DNA of 13,722 nt from Holosporaceae bacterium (GTDB lineage: Bacteria > Pseudomonadota > Alphaproteobacteria > UBA3830), in assembly GCA_031262635.1 (NCBI GenBank), contig JAISHN010000065.1, forward strand, positions 1 through 13,722, written 5' to 3'. Position 1 is the first letter of the stretch; every line of letters starts with the position of its first letter. The position numbers were made by a program, and so were the translations under genes. The notes below the pieces were generated by a model. That model made no database searches. It was not told where the DNA came from and was given only the letters and a program-made list of their open reading frames with translations. Of this stretch, positions 6,503 to 13,297 are shown piece after piece.

Positions 6503-8590
6503 TTAATCGATTTTTTCCGCAGATCTTACGTTCGAACAAAGTCGCAACGACGCTAGGACTTCTTCCAAATGAGCTTCGTTTCTGGTTTTTAAGTTTACGA
6601 GCAAAGTAAGAAAACCGACCGTTCGGCGTTCAGTTTTTAAATTGATTATAACGGCTTTGCAAGTGTTGATTATATTCGCGACGTTAGAAAAACTTTCCAT
6701 TTGATTTGAAACGATTATCCGCAACTTCGATAAAAGCGGAGAATCCGATTTGTCCTCTCGACTCCATTTTGTTTTTATTAGAAGGCCTTTGTTCTTCTTT
6801 AAGTAGTCGCAGCTCTCCGCGTGAACTTCAAGTCCTTTGCGGGGAATCAACGCTCCGATAACTTGGTCTCCTAAAATCGGGCGACAACATTCCGCGAAAT
6901 GAACGGCTATTCCTGGAATAAGATCCGCTAAACAGACGTAGTTCTCAAAAGGGACTTCTCGCTCTACCGGATTAGGAATAATTTTAAAAACGCTTCCGAG
7001 CGGAATAATTCCTTTGCCGACGTTGCAGTAGAATTTATTGAGAGAGCTGGACGCAAATTTTTTATGGTCTATCAGACTCTCGTCAAACGTCGCGCCCGAC
7101 GAAGCGAAAACGTATTTTGTAAGTTGTTCTCCAAGAATCTCAAACTGTCTTTTCTCCTGTTCTTTTATAAATTTCTTTATGCACGCCTTTGCTTTTCCAG
7201 TGACTGCGAATTGACTCCAAACCGCCTCCGGTTTTTTATTTGGAGAGGTGATTATGTCGACTCTATCGCCGTTTTTCAAAACGGTTCCAAGCGGAGAAAC
7301 TTGACCGTTGATCTTTACCGCGACGCAGGAGTTTCCGATGCTGCTGTGAATCTCGTAAGCGAAGTCTACCGCCGTCGCTCCGCGAGGCAGAGTGACTAAA
7401 TCGCCTTTCGGAGTGTAGCAAAAGACTTCGCTGTCGAACATTTCCAACTTTGAATTGGCCATAGCTTCTCGCGAGCTGACGGAATTCTGATAGATAGTAA
7501 GCAAATTTCTAATCCAGCCGTATTTTTTGGAATCTTCGCTCGCCGCGGAAATTTTATCGCTCTTGTAAGCCCAATGAATCGCCGCTCCCTCGTTTGCAAT
7601 GCGATCCATTTCTTTCGTTCGAATTTGGATTTCTATCGGTTGTTTAAACGGCCCTAACACAGTGGTGTGTAACGATCTATAGTTGTTTAATTTTGGAATG
7701 CTTATGTAATCTTTAAATCTTCCTGGAACGATCGGATAACAAGTGTGGATCAGGCCTAGCGACGAATAGCATTGCGGAATCTCGTCGACGATTATTCGAA
7801 ACGCCACTATATCGTTAATTTGCTCTATCGATACGTTATGTTTCTGAATCTTTTTCCATATAGAATAGACTCTTTTTTCTCGTCCATGTATTTCCGCCTC
7901 GATTCCGGCTCGCCTGAAGACTCTTTTCAACTCTAGAGAGGTTTTTTCTATAAAATTTGGCTCCGTTTTTCTGATCTGGTCGAGTTTAGAGGAAATTTCG
8001 CCGTATTCTTGTGGATAAAGATTATAAAAAGCCACGTCTTCCATCTCGTCTTTCACAAGATTCATTCCGATGCGTTCGGCGAGAGGAGCGTAAATTTCTA
8101 AAGTCTCTTGAGATATTCTGTTTCTTTTTTCATTCGACGATATGTAGTTCAAAGTTCGCATATTGCTCAACCTGTCGGCGAGCTTTATTGCTAAAGTTCT
8201 AACGTCTCGCGACGTAGCTACGATAAATTTTCTAAAATTTTCCGCTCGACGAACGCTGTTGGAGGAATAGCTGATTTTAGACAGCTTTGTAACGCCGTCC
8301 ACTAAAAAAGCCACGTCTGTTCCAAAAATGTTCTCTAATTCTTCTAAACTTACGTTAGCGTCTTCCAAAACGTCGTGCAATAATCCCGCGACGACGGTAT
8401 GAGCGTCAAATTTTAATTCCGCCAAAAATCGAGCCACGTCCGTCGGATGATAAAAATAAGGAGCTCCCGATTCTCTCTTTTGAACGCCATGAGCTTCCAT
8501 AGCGAATAGATACGCCCTTCGCAAAAAATCTTCGGAGCATCTTGGATTGTATCCTTTCACGGCTTCTATCAACTCGGATGACTTTAGCAA
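6503..8590 (-). CDS. rsh: Bifunctional (p)ppGpp synthetase/hydrolase (RelA/SpoT homologue)
   Basis: This long RSH enzyme makes and degrades the stringent-response alarmones ppGpp and pppGpp. In the 699-residue numbering from GTG 8602, the HD hydrolase domain is complete (His52, His76-Asp77, Glu80-Asp81, Asp143 in LADRL). The synthetase domain is also complete (Asp264, Glu324, YRSLHTT, IQIRTKEM). The motif RFKD (295-298) is the RXKD type of bifunctional enzymes, not the EXDD of synthetase-only RelA. A TGS domain (about 390-450), a zinc-finger-like segment with CC (ECCRP) and a C-terminal ACT domain (about 625-695) follow. Start: GTG 8602 lacks a ribosome site, while the in-frame TTG at 8590 has GGAG six bases upstream and gives MLKSSELIEAV, closer to family N-termini, so I prefer it (695 residues). 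Both activities should be functional. Confidence 0.96.
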   Translation of the reverse strand: MLKSSELIEAVKGYNPRCSEDFLRRAYLFAMEAHGVQKRESGAPYFYHPTDVARFLAELKFDAHTVVAGLLHDVLEDANVSLEELENIFGTDVAFLVDGVTKLSKISYSSNSVRRAENFRKFIVATSRDVRTLAIKLADRLSNMRTLNYISSNEKRNRISQETLEIYAPLAERIGMNLVKDEMEDVAFYNLYPQEYGEISSKLDQIRKTEPNFIEKTSLELKRVFRRAGIEAEIHGREKRVYSIWKKIQKHNVSIEQINDIVAFRIIVDEIPQCYSSLGLIHTCYPIVPGRFKDYISIPKLNNYRSLHTTVLGPFKQPIEIQIRTKEMDRIANEGAAIHWAYKSDKISAASEDSKKYGWIRNLLTIYQNSVSSREAMANSKLEMFDSEVFCYTPKGDLVTLPRGATAVDFAYEIHSSIGNSCVAVKINGQVSPLGTVLKNGDRVDIITSPNKKPEAVWSQFAVTGKAKACIKKFIKEQEKRQFEILGEQLTKYVFASSGATFDESLIDHKKFASSSLNKFYCNVGKGIIPLGSVFKIIPNPVEREVPFENYVCLADLIPGIAVHFAECCRPILGDQVIGALIPRKGLEVHAESCDYLKKNKGLLIKTKWSREDKSDSPLLSKLRIIVSNQMESFSNVANIINTCKAVIINLKTERRTVGFLTLLVNLKTRNEAHLEEVLASLRLCSNVRSAEKID

Positions 8591-8682
8591 ACCTCGCTCC
8601 ACAGCAATGAAGGCTTACTTTAGCATATTTTGAGATAAAAAAACGAGTCTATTGGAAAGTGGAAAAACCGCTTAGTCATCAA

Positions 8683-8768
8683 TGGTGCCCGCAGGGGGAC
8701 TCGAACCCCCACGTCCGTAAGGACAACAGATTTTAAGTCTGCAGCGTCTACCATTCCGCCACACAGGC
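8683..8768 (-). tRNA. tRNA-Leu (anticodon TAA)
   Basis: A class II tRNA with a long variable arm (TGTCCTTACGGACG). The anticodon stem GCAGA/TCTGT encloses CTTAAAA (anticodon TAA, reading TTA and TTG). The T arm is GGGGG-TTCGAGT-CCCCC, the discriminator is A and CCA is encoded. The acceptor stem (GCCTGTG with TGCGGGC) contains three G-T pairs. It lies 80-90 bases upstream of rsh on the same strand, so readthrough from its promoter into rsh is possible. Confidence 0.96.
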
Positions 8769-8786
8769 TCTTTGCGTTTGCGTAAT

Positions 8787-8815
8787 TTTATAACATTAAA
8801 ATAATTTGATCTCAA
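8787..8815 (-). promoter_or_regulatory. Strong sigma-70 promoter of tRNA-Leu
   Basis: The reverse strand reads TTGAGA (8810-8815), a 17-base spacer and TATAAA (8787-8792), ending 18 bases before the mature tRNA. This is the best promoter match in the window. Confidence 0.7.
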
Positions 8816-8869
8816 TTGTACAAAGAATGAATTTATGATTTTTCGACGTTTTCACGTCCGCGAATTCTC

Positions 8870-8898
8870 TTTCTTTAGCGAGTCCTTTAGCGTATCAT
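8870..8898 (+). promoter_or_regulatory. Candidate promoter of the transaldolase gene
   Basis: TATCAT (8893-8898) is preceded by TTTCTT (8870-8875) with a 17-base spacer, about 25 bases before the start codon. The -35 match is poor. Confidence 0.35.
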
Positions 8899-8922
8899 TC
8901 GTTCAACAAGACGGAGAGTTTC

Positions 8923-9561
8923 ATGGAAATATTTTTAGATACCGCGGATATTGACGATATCGAGCTTTATAAGGATTTTATAGACGGAGTTACCACAAAT
9001 CCAAGCTTAGCGGCTAAAAGCGGAGCGAAAGATTTTGAAGGTTTAATCAAAAAAATCTGCAAAACGGTCTCCGGTCCGGTAAGCGCGGAGGTCGTATCCG
9101 AAACCTACGACGGCATGCTGGCGGAAGGAAAACGGCTCGCGAAAATTCATAGCGCCGTCTGCGTTAAGTTGCCGTGTACGTTCGACGGATTGCGAGTCTG
9201 CAAGGCGTTGTCGGCCGACGGAATTTCCACCAATCTGACGCTGTGTTTTTCTCCGACTCAAGGGTTGCTCGCGGCCAAATGCGGAGCGACTTACGTTTCG
9301 CCGTTCATCGGTCGCTTAGACGACATAGGACACGACGGAATGGCTTTAATAGAGGAACTCGTCGACGTCTTTGACGTTCACGGATACGAAACAAAAGTTC
9401 TCGCGGCTTCAGTAAGGAATCTGCAGCACGTAATTCAGTCCGCTATGATAGGCGCCGGCGCGATAACCATGCCGCCTAAGATTTTAGCGCAATGCTTCGA
9501 TCATCCGTTGACGACAAAAGGTCTGGAGATTTTTGCGAAAGACTGGAAAGGGAGAAAATAA
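8923..9561 (+). CDS. tal: Transaldolase (short TalC/Fsa-type)
   Basis: This 212-residue protein belongs to the short transaldolase/fructose-6-phosphate aldolase family, cytoplasmic (beta/alpha)8 enzymes of the non-oxidative pentose phosphate pathway. Visible are the N-terminal FLDTAD, the GVTTNPSL loop, the Schiff-base lysine Lys82 in CVKLPCT, STNLTLCFS, YVSPFIGRLDD and GAGAITMPPKI. The acidic residue in the SAEVVSE segment (Glu56), at the position of Gln59 in true Fsa aldolases, favours transaldolase over aldolase activity. GGAG (8913-8916) lies six bases before the ATG. Its last ~20 codons are repeated in degenerate form at 9967-10023 (see pseudogene entry). Family is firm; the reaction is inferred from one residue. 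Confidence 0.9.
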   Translation: MEIFLDTADIDDIELYKDFIDGVTTNPSLAAKSGAKDFEGLIKKICKTVSGPVSAEVVSETYDGMLAEGKRLAKIHSAVCVKLPCTFDGLRVCKALSADGISTNLTLCFSPTQGLLAAKCGATYVSPFIGRLDDIGHDGMALIEELVDVFDVHGYETKVLAASVRNLQHVIQSAMIGAGAITMPPKILAQCFDHPLTTKGLEIFAKDWKGRK

Positions 9562-9564
9562 TTT

Positions 9565-9963
9565 ATGAGCGATGATCAAGACGTAAGGTTTGTTAAGACA
9601 ATTTTATTGAAGAATCAAAATGGAGTTTTGCAAAGATGTGAAATAGGCTTTTCTTGGACGTTTCTGTTTTTTGGCTGGATGGTGCCTACTATTAGACGCG
9701 ATTATCCTAGCGCTTCGCTTTTCCTCATTTTAAATGTAGGTTTAGCGCTTTTGCTTGCAAACTTGGATTTAAAGTCGCATGCAGCTATAATAGATAAATT
9801 GTTTTCAGGGCCGAATTTTTGGTTGCTCTGGATACAGGTTACGGTCGCTTTTTTTTATAATAAAATCTATATTAGATATATGATAAACAAAAATTATGTT
9901 CCGGCGTCGCGGCAAGATGAAGAAAAATTAGAGAAATTATTTGAAGTACATAAAGAGTTATAA
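9565..9963 (+). CDS. Small membrane protein, DUF2628-like
   Basis: This 132-residue protein has three hydrophobic stretches, about residues 29-42 (SWTFLFFGWMVP), 50-66 and 84-98. It has the layout of DUF2628-like inner-membrane proteins of unknown role: an aromatic SWTFLFFG segment near the N-terminus and a YNKIYIRYMINKNYVPAS segment after the last helix. The C-terminus is charged. It begins three bases after the transaldolase stop, with GGGAG lying inside the end of that gene, so it can be co-translated. Its codons are more AT-rich than its neighbours. It is followed at once by a degenerate copy of the transaldolase 3' end, so it appears to have been placed between two copies of that end. 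No enzymatic motif is visible; the function is unknown. Confidence 0.65.
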   Translation: MSDDQDVRFVKTILLKNQNGVLQRCEIGFSWTFLFFGWMVPTIRRDYPSASLFLILNVGLALLLANLDLKSHAAIIDKLFSGPNFWLLWIQVTVAFFYNKIYIRYMINKNYVPASRQDEEKLEKLFEVHKEL

Positions 9964-9966
9964 CGT

Positions 9967-10023
9967 TTGTTGAGCACGTCAGAACCGCAGATTTTTGCGA
10001 AAGACTGGAAAAAGCGAAAGTGA
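9967..10023 (+). pseudogene. Degenerate duplicate of the transaldolase C-terminus
   Basis: Reading from 9967 the frame gives LLSTSEPQIFAKDWKKRK and a stop, which aligns with the transaldolase end PLTTKGLEIFAKDWKGRK. The segment 9989-10011 is identical over 23 bases to 9527-9549; similarity fades on both sides. It has no start codon and follows the stop of the small membrane-protein gene, so it is a remnant and not a gene. Confidence 0.8.
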
Positions 10024-10061
10024 AAAAACTTCATACGTCGTCGGCGAATCTTTTAGTAATA

Positions 10062-10144
10062 CGTCTTTGCGAGAAGCGTAGCGACGAAGCGCTCTAGTCC
10101 ATAGATGGATTGCCGCGTCGGACTTCGCCCTCCTCGCAATGACG
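10062..10144. repeat. Palindromic intergenic repeat of the CGTCATTGCGAG type
   Basis: The segment starts CGTCTTTGCGAGAAGCG and ends CTCCTCGCAATGACG, so the ends are inverted repeats around a centre containing AGTCCATAGATGGATT. Hairpins with the ends CGTCATTGCGAG are dispersed in many bacterial genomes. A second, more decayed member lies at 13216-13297. It occupies most of the gap between the small membrane-protein gene and miaB. Confidence 0.75.
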
Positions 10145-10174
10145 AATTTAAAAATTAAGTAAAAACAATAAGTT

Positions 10175-11500
10175 ATGCGTTTTTTCATAAAAAGCTACGG
10201 CTGTCAGATGAATTCCTACGACTCCCAACGGATGTCGGACGCTTTTATCGCGGCCGGCGGCGAAGCCGTTTCAAAGCCGGAAGAAGCGGACGTCGTCGTA
10301 TTGAATACTTGCAGTATTAGAGACAAAGTCGACGAAAAAGTCTTTTCCGATCTTGGTCGTCTAAAAATTATCAAAGACGAGAAATCGCCGAACGATTTTA
10401 TAATCATAGTCGCCGGATGTATGGCGCAGTTGCGATCGAAGGATATTCTAAAACGCGCTCCTTATGTCGACGCGATTCTCGGACCGCAAAATATAGGGCA
10501 AATATCCGAAGTCGCGACGGATATCGCGAAAAATAAAGCCTTGGACGCGATTGTGTCGATTTCCTCGGACGCTCGCGAAAAATTTTTGCAGCCGGCGAGC
10601 GCAAGTAACAGAAGCGTATCGGAGTTTTTAACAATTCAAGAAGGCTGCGATAATTTCTGCGCATATTGCATCGTTCCATATACGCGAGGACGCGAATTTT
10701 CCCGAAGCGTCGCGGATATCGTCGCCGAAGCGAAGAATCTCGTCGCGGCGGGCGCGAAGGAGATTACCTTGCTAGGGCAAAACGTCAATTCCTATCGCGG
10801 CGAAGGTTTAAACGGCGGAAAAAGCAATCTCGCGAATTTGCTTTACGAATTAGCTAATGTCGCCGGTCTAAAACGATTGCGATACCTTACGTCTAATCCG
10901 AAAGACGTAAACGAAAGAATCGCCGAAGCGCATAGAGATATCGAAATTTTAGCGCCGTTCTTACATCTTCCGGCTCAATCCGGCTCAGACGGAATCCTGA
11001 AAAAGATGAATCGCAAGTACTCAAACTCGGAGTATCTCGAAAAAATCGAAATGTTGCGAGAACATCGGCCGGATATAGCTTTTTCTTCAGATTTTATCGT
11101 CGGATTTCCAGGCGAAACGGACGAAGATTTTCAACAAACATTGAAGCTGGCGGAAAAAGTCCGTTACGCTCAAGCGTATTCGTTTAAATACAGCCCGCGT
11201 CCTGGAACGCCCGCGGCGAGAATGGACGATCAAATTTCAGAAAGCGTAAAGTCCGAAAGACTGCGGATTCTTCAAGATTTGTTGAACAATCAACAGACGG
11301 AATTTAACGAAAACTTTGTCGGACGCAGCCTAAAAGTACTGCTCGTCAAGAGCGGAAAGCATAAAAATCAGCTGACTGGCCGCAGCGAGTATTCACAAGC
11401 GGTATCGGTTTGCGCTAACAATATATCTATAGGCGATATAGCGGAGGTCAAAATAACGGAAAACGCGTCGCATAGTTTGATAGGCGTAATCGAGCCATGA
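10175..11500 (+). CDS. miaB: tRNA-2-methylthio-N6-dimethylallyladenosine synthase MiaB
   Basis: MiaB is a radical-SAM methylthiotransferase that adds a methylthio group to i6A37 in tRNAs reading codons that begin with U. The 441-residue protein has the three domains of the family. The UPF0004 N-domain holds the auxiliary 4Fe-4S ligands Cys10, Cys46 and Cys82; the radical SAM domain has CDNFCAYC (Cys158, Cys162, Cys165); and a C-terminal TRAM domain spans about 375-440. The N-terminus FIKSYGCQMN is typical. Upstream of the ATG there is only a weak ribosome site (ATAAG). The stop overlaps the ybeY start by four bases. The leader is short and sits right after a palindromic repeat. Confidence 0.97.
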   Translation: MRFFIKSYGCQMNSYDSQRMSDAFIAAGGEAVSKPEEADVVVLNTCSIRDKVDEKVFSDLGRLKIIKDEKSPNDFIIIVAGCMAQLRSKDILKRAPYVDAILGPQNIGQISEVATDIAKNKALDAIVSISSDAREKFLQPASASNRSVSEFLTIQEGCDNFCAYCIVPYTRGREFSRSVADIVAEAKNLVAAGAKEITLLGQNVNSYRGEGLNGGKSNLANLLYELANVAGLKRLRYLTSNPKDVNERIAEAHRDIEILAPFLHLPAQSGSDGILKKMNRKYSNSEYLEKIEMLREHRPDIAFSSDFIVGFPGETDEDFQQTLKLAEKVRYAQAYSFKYSPRPGTPAARMDDQISESVKSERLRILQDLLNNQQTEFNENFVGRSLKVLLVKSGKHKNQLTGRSEYSQAVSVCANNISIGDIAEVKITENASHSLIGVIEP

Positions 11501-11970
11501 ATTTAGCGATCACTATAGAAGGAGATTCGTGGAACGAGGAAGAAGTAAAACCCGTCGTTGAAAAATGCGTTCAAGCGGTTTTCGACGAAGTCGGTTTAAA
11601 CGACGACAACGTCGAAGTCTGTTTTCTCTTTACTACCGACGAAGAAGTCCGCTCTTTAAACAAAACCTACAGAGGAATAAACAAGCCGACCAACGTATTG
11701 TCGTTTCCGGCGGATATTCTGTCCGAAGACGCGGAGTATTGCATACTCGGCAGCATAGCGTTAGCTTTCGAAACAGTCGAACGAGAAGCCCGAGAGCAAA
11801 AAAAGTCTTTCTACGATCACTTAAAACACTTACTTGTCCACGGTATGTTGCACTTATTTAGATACGATCACGCGGAAGAATCCGAAGCCGAGCAAATGGA
11901 AGCGTTAGAAGCGAAAATTTTAAAGAAGCTGAACGTAAAAGATCCATATTTACAAGAAGAACCGTCATGA
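11497..11970 (+). CDS. ybeY: Endoribonuclease YbeY (rRNA maturation)
   Basis: YbeY is a zinc-dependent single-strand endoribonuclease involved in 16S rRNA 3'-end maturation and ribosome quality control. The 157-residue protein shows the family core: a Thr-Asn-Val-Leu-Ser-Phe stretch after NKTYRGINKP, LGSIALAFETV, and the metal motif HGMLHLFRYDH with His115, His119 and His125. It overlaps miaB by ATGA upstream and corC by ATGA downstream, so the three are translationally coupled. In many alphaproteobacteria phoH (ybeZ) lies between miaB and ybeY; here it is absent. Confidence 0.96.
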   Translation: MNLAITIEGDSWNEEEVKPVVEKCVQAVFDEVGLNDDNVEVCFLFTTDEEVRSLNKTYRGINKPTNVLSFPADILSEDAEYCILGSIALAFETVEREAREQKKSFYDHLKHLLVHGMLHLFRYDHAEESEAEQMEALEAKILKKLNVKDPYLQEEPS

Positions 11971-12818
11971 CGTCAAAAATTAGAAATTTTTTATCAAAAT
12001 TATTTAAGAAGAAAAACGACGCGCCGCTCATAGATAAATTGGAGGATTTAATCGAGTCCGACATAGATGCAAACGGCGGAATGAACGCCGAAGACACTAG
12101 CGAACTCGCCCTCGTCTCCAATGTTCTTGGTCTCAAAGATCTTACCGCGGAGGATATAATGGTTCCTCGAGCGGATATCGTCGCGGCAAAAATAGACTCA
12201 ACTTTGGACGAATTTATAGAAATTTTTTCTAGCAACAGCTATTCGCAAATTCCGGTTTATAAAGACACGCTGGACAACGTCGTCGGAATAGTAAGAGTTC
12301 GCGATTTTCTTCCTTACGTAAGAAATCCGCAGTCGTTCAATATCGAATCGTTATTAAAAGAAGCGATCTACGTTGTTCCTAGCGTTAGATTGTTAGAATT
12401 ATTGGTTGAAATCCGCGAGTCGGTCAACCACATGGCCTTAGTCGTCGACGAATTCGGCGGAGTAGACGGGCTTGTGACGCTGCAAGACGTGGTTTCCGAG
12501 ATAGTCGGCGAGATTCAACAGAATCAAAGCATTTTTCCACAGGTGGCGACAAAGCAAGACGGATCGCTGATCGCGGACGCGAAAACGCCGATCGGCGAGT
12601 GCGAAGATTTGCTTGGCGTAGAGCTGCTCAGACCTCTCGTAAAAGACGACGACGAAATTAACGTGGAAACCATCGGCGGCCTAACTATGCTTCTGGCCGG
12701 AAGAATGCCGACCCGCGGCGAAACTCTTGTTCACCCCTCCGGCGTGGAGTTCGATATAATCGAAGCCGACCCGCGACGAGTAAAAAGAGTGTTAATCCGT
12801 AGAACGCAAGCGAAATAA
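11967..12818 (+). CDS. corC: CBS-domain protein CorC/TlyC (HlyC/CorC family)
   Basis: This 283-residue soluble protein has two CBS domains, about 65-115 (DIMVPRADIVA, YSQIPVYKDT, GIVRVRDFL) and 134-185 (MALVVDEFGGVDGLVTLQDVVSEIVGEI), and a C-terminal CorC_HlyC transporter-associated domain (about 200-280). It has no membrane domain. CorC is linked to magnesium and cobalt efflux in enterobacteria; rickettsial relatives have been called hemolysin TlyC, so the actual role here is uncertain. It starts within the last codons of ybeY (ATGA overlap). The usual next gene in alphaproteobacteria, lnt, does not follow; a repeat-filled region does. Confidence 0.93.
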   Translation: MTSKIRNFLSKLFKKKNDAPLIDKLEDLIESDIDANGGMNAEDTSELALVSNVLGLKDLTAEDIMVPRADIVAAKIDSTLDEFIEIFSSNSYSQIPVYKDTLDNVVGIVRVRDFLPYVRNPQSFNIESLLKEAIYVVPSVRLLELLVEIRESVNHMALVVDEFGGVDGLVTLQDVVSEIVGEIQQNQSIFPQVATKQDGSLIADAKTPIGECEDLLGVELLRPLVKDDDEINVETIGGLTMLLAGRMPTRGETLVHPSGVEFDIIEADPRRVKRVLIRRTQAK

Positions 12819-12865
12819 TCGACAAACGGCGCCGCTATTACAACCATTTTAAAACCGCTTTTTAG

Positions 12866-13017
12866 GCTGTGTTAGGAAGAATTTTGTTCGTCGTCCCTTT
12901 CCGTTATCCTTGCTTCTGTTTCCCTCGTCATCCTGAGCAAAGCGAAGGATCCAGACGGCGAGTACGCTGGGAAAGCGCATGGATTCTTCGTCGGGCAAGC
13001 CCTCCTCTAGGATGACG
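12866..13017. repeat. Composite palindromic repeat, copy 2 (inverted relative to copy 1)
   Basis: The segment starts GCTGTGTTAGGAAGAATTTT and runs through TTCGTCGTCCCTTTCCG, then a hairpin from CGTCATCCTGAGC (12926) to GGATGACG (13010-13017). It matches the reverse complement of 3124-3256 along its length: about 46 of 50 bases over the tail, with looser similarity in the hairpin. It differs mainly by about 24 extra bases (roughly 12904-12927) that look like a partial local duplication of the hairpin start. Confidence 0.8.
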
Positions 13018-13031
13018 AAGCGGCGGCGACA

Positions 13032-13192
13032 TTCCCCCTCACCCCACCCCTCTCCCGCAAGGGGAGAGGGGGAATACGGCAACTCGTCAAGGCTACGAGA
13101 CTTTAAAAAGCCAAAAGAACAATTCTCTATTGTGATGTAAACCCGATGCTGCGCCCCCTCTCCCCTTGCGGGAGAGGGTTGGCGCGAGGGGA
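13032..13192. repeat. Long imperfect inverted repeat with CCCTCTCCCGCAAGGGG core
   Basis: The left arm at 13032-13072 and the right arm at 13154-13192 are reverse complements with a 25-base perfect core (13048-13072 against 13154-13178) and looser ends. The loop is about 81 bases. Repeats with this core are widespread between genes in proteobacteria, and when translated give the telltale SPSPLAGEGWGEG. Confidence 0.8.
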
Positions 13193-13215
13193 TACCAGCG
13201 TCAACCACACTTTTC

Positions 13216-13297
13216 CGTCATTGCGAGAAGCGAAGCTCGAAGCGCGCCAGAAAAGCGGAGAAACAAGTATAAATTCTGGATCGCCGTCGCAAAGACG
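13216..13297. repeat. Decayed palindromic repeat of the CGTCATTGCGAG type
   Basis: The segment begins CGTCATTGCGAGAAGCGAAG and ends TCGCAAAGACG, with an inner pair CCAGAA/TTCTGG. It belongs to the same family as 10062-10144, with internal divergence. Together with the two preceding repeats it fills nearly all of the gene-free 12819-13355 stretch; I see no gene there. Confidence 0.65.

Noticed and set aside
9979..10188. Minus-strand open frame of 69 codons
   Set aside because: It crosses the palindromic repeat at 10062-10144 (product stretch VIARRAKSDAAIHLW is a known repeat artefact) and overlaps the miaB start.
13021..13200. Possible CRISPR-like or direct-repeat array
   Set aside because: The repeated units are inverted, not direct, there are only two, and there are no regular spacers or cas genes.
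12849..13208. Minus-strand open frame of 119 codons
   Set aside because: It is a translation of dispersed repeats: it contains SPSPLAGEGWGEGE and RFAQDDE, typical by-products of the palindromic repeats at 13032-13192 and 12866-13017.
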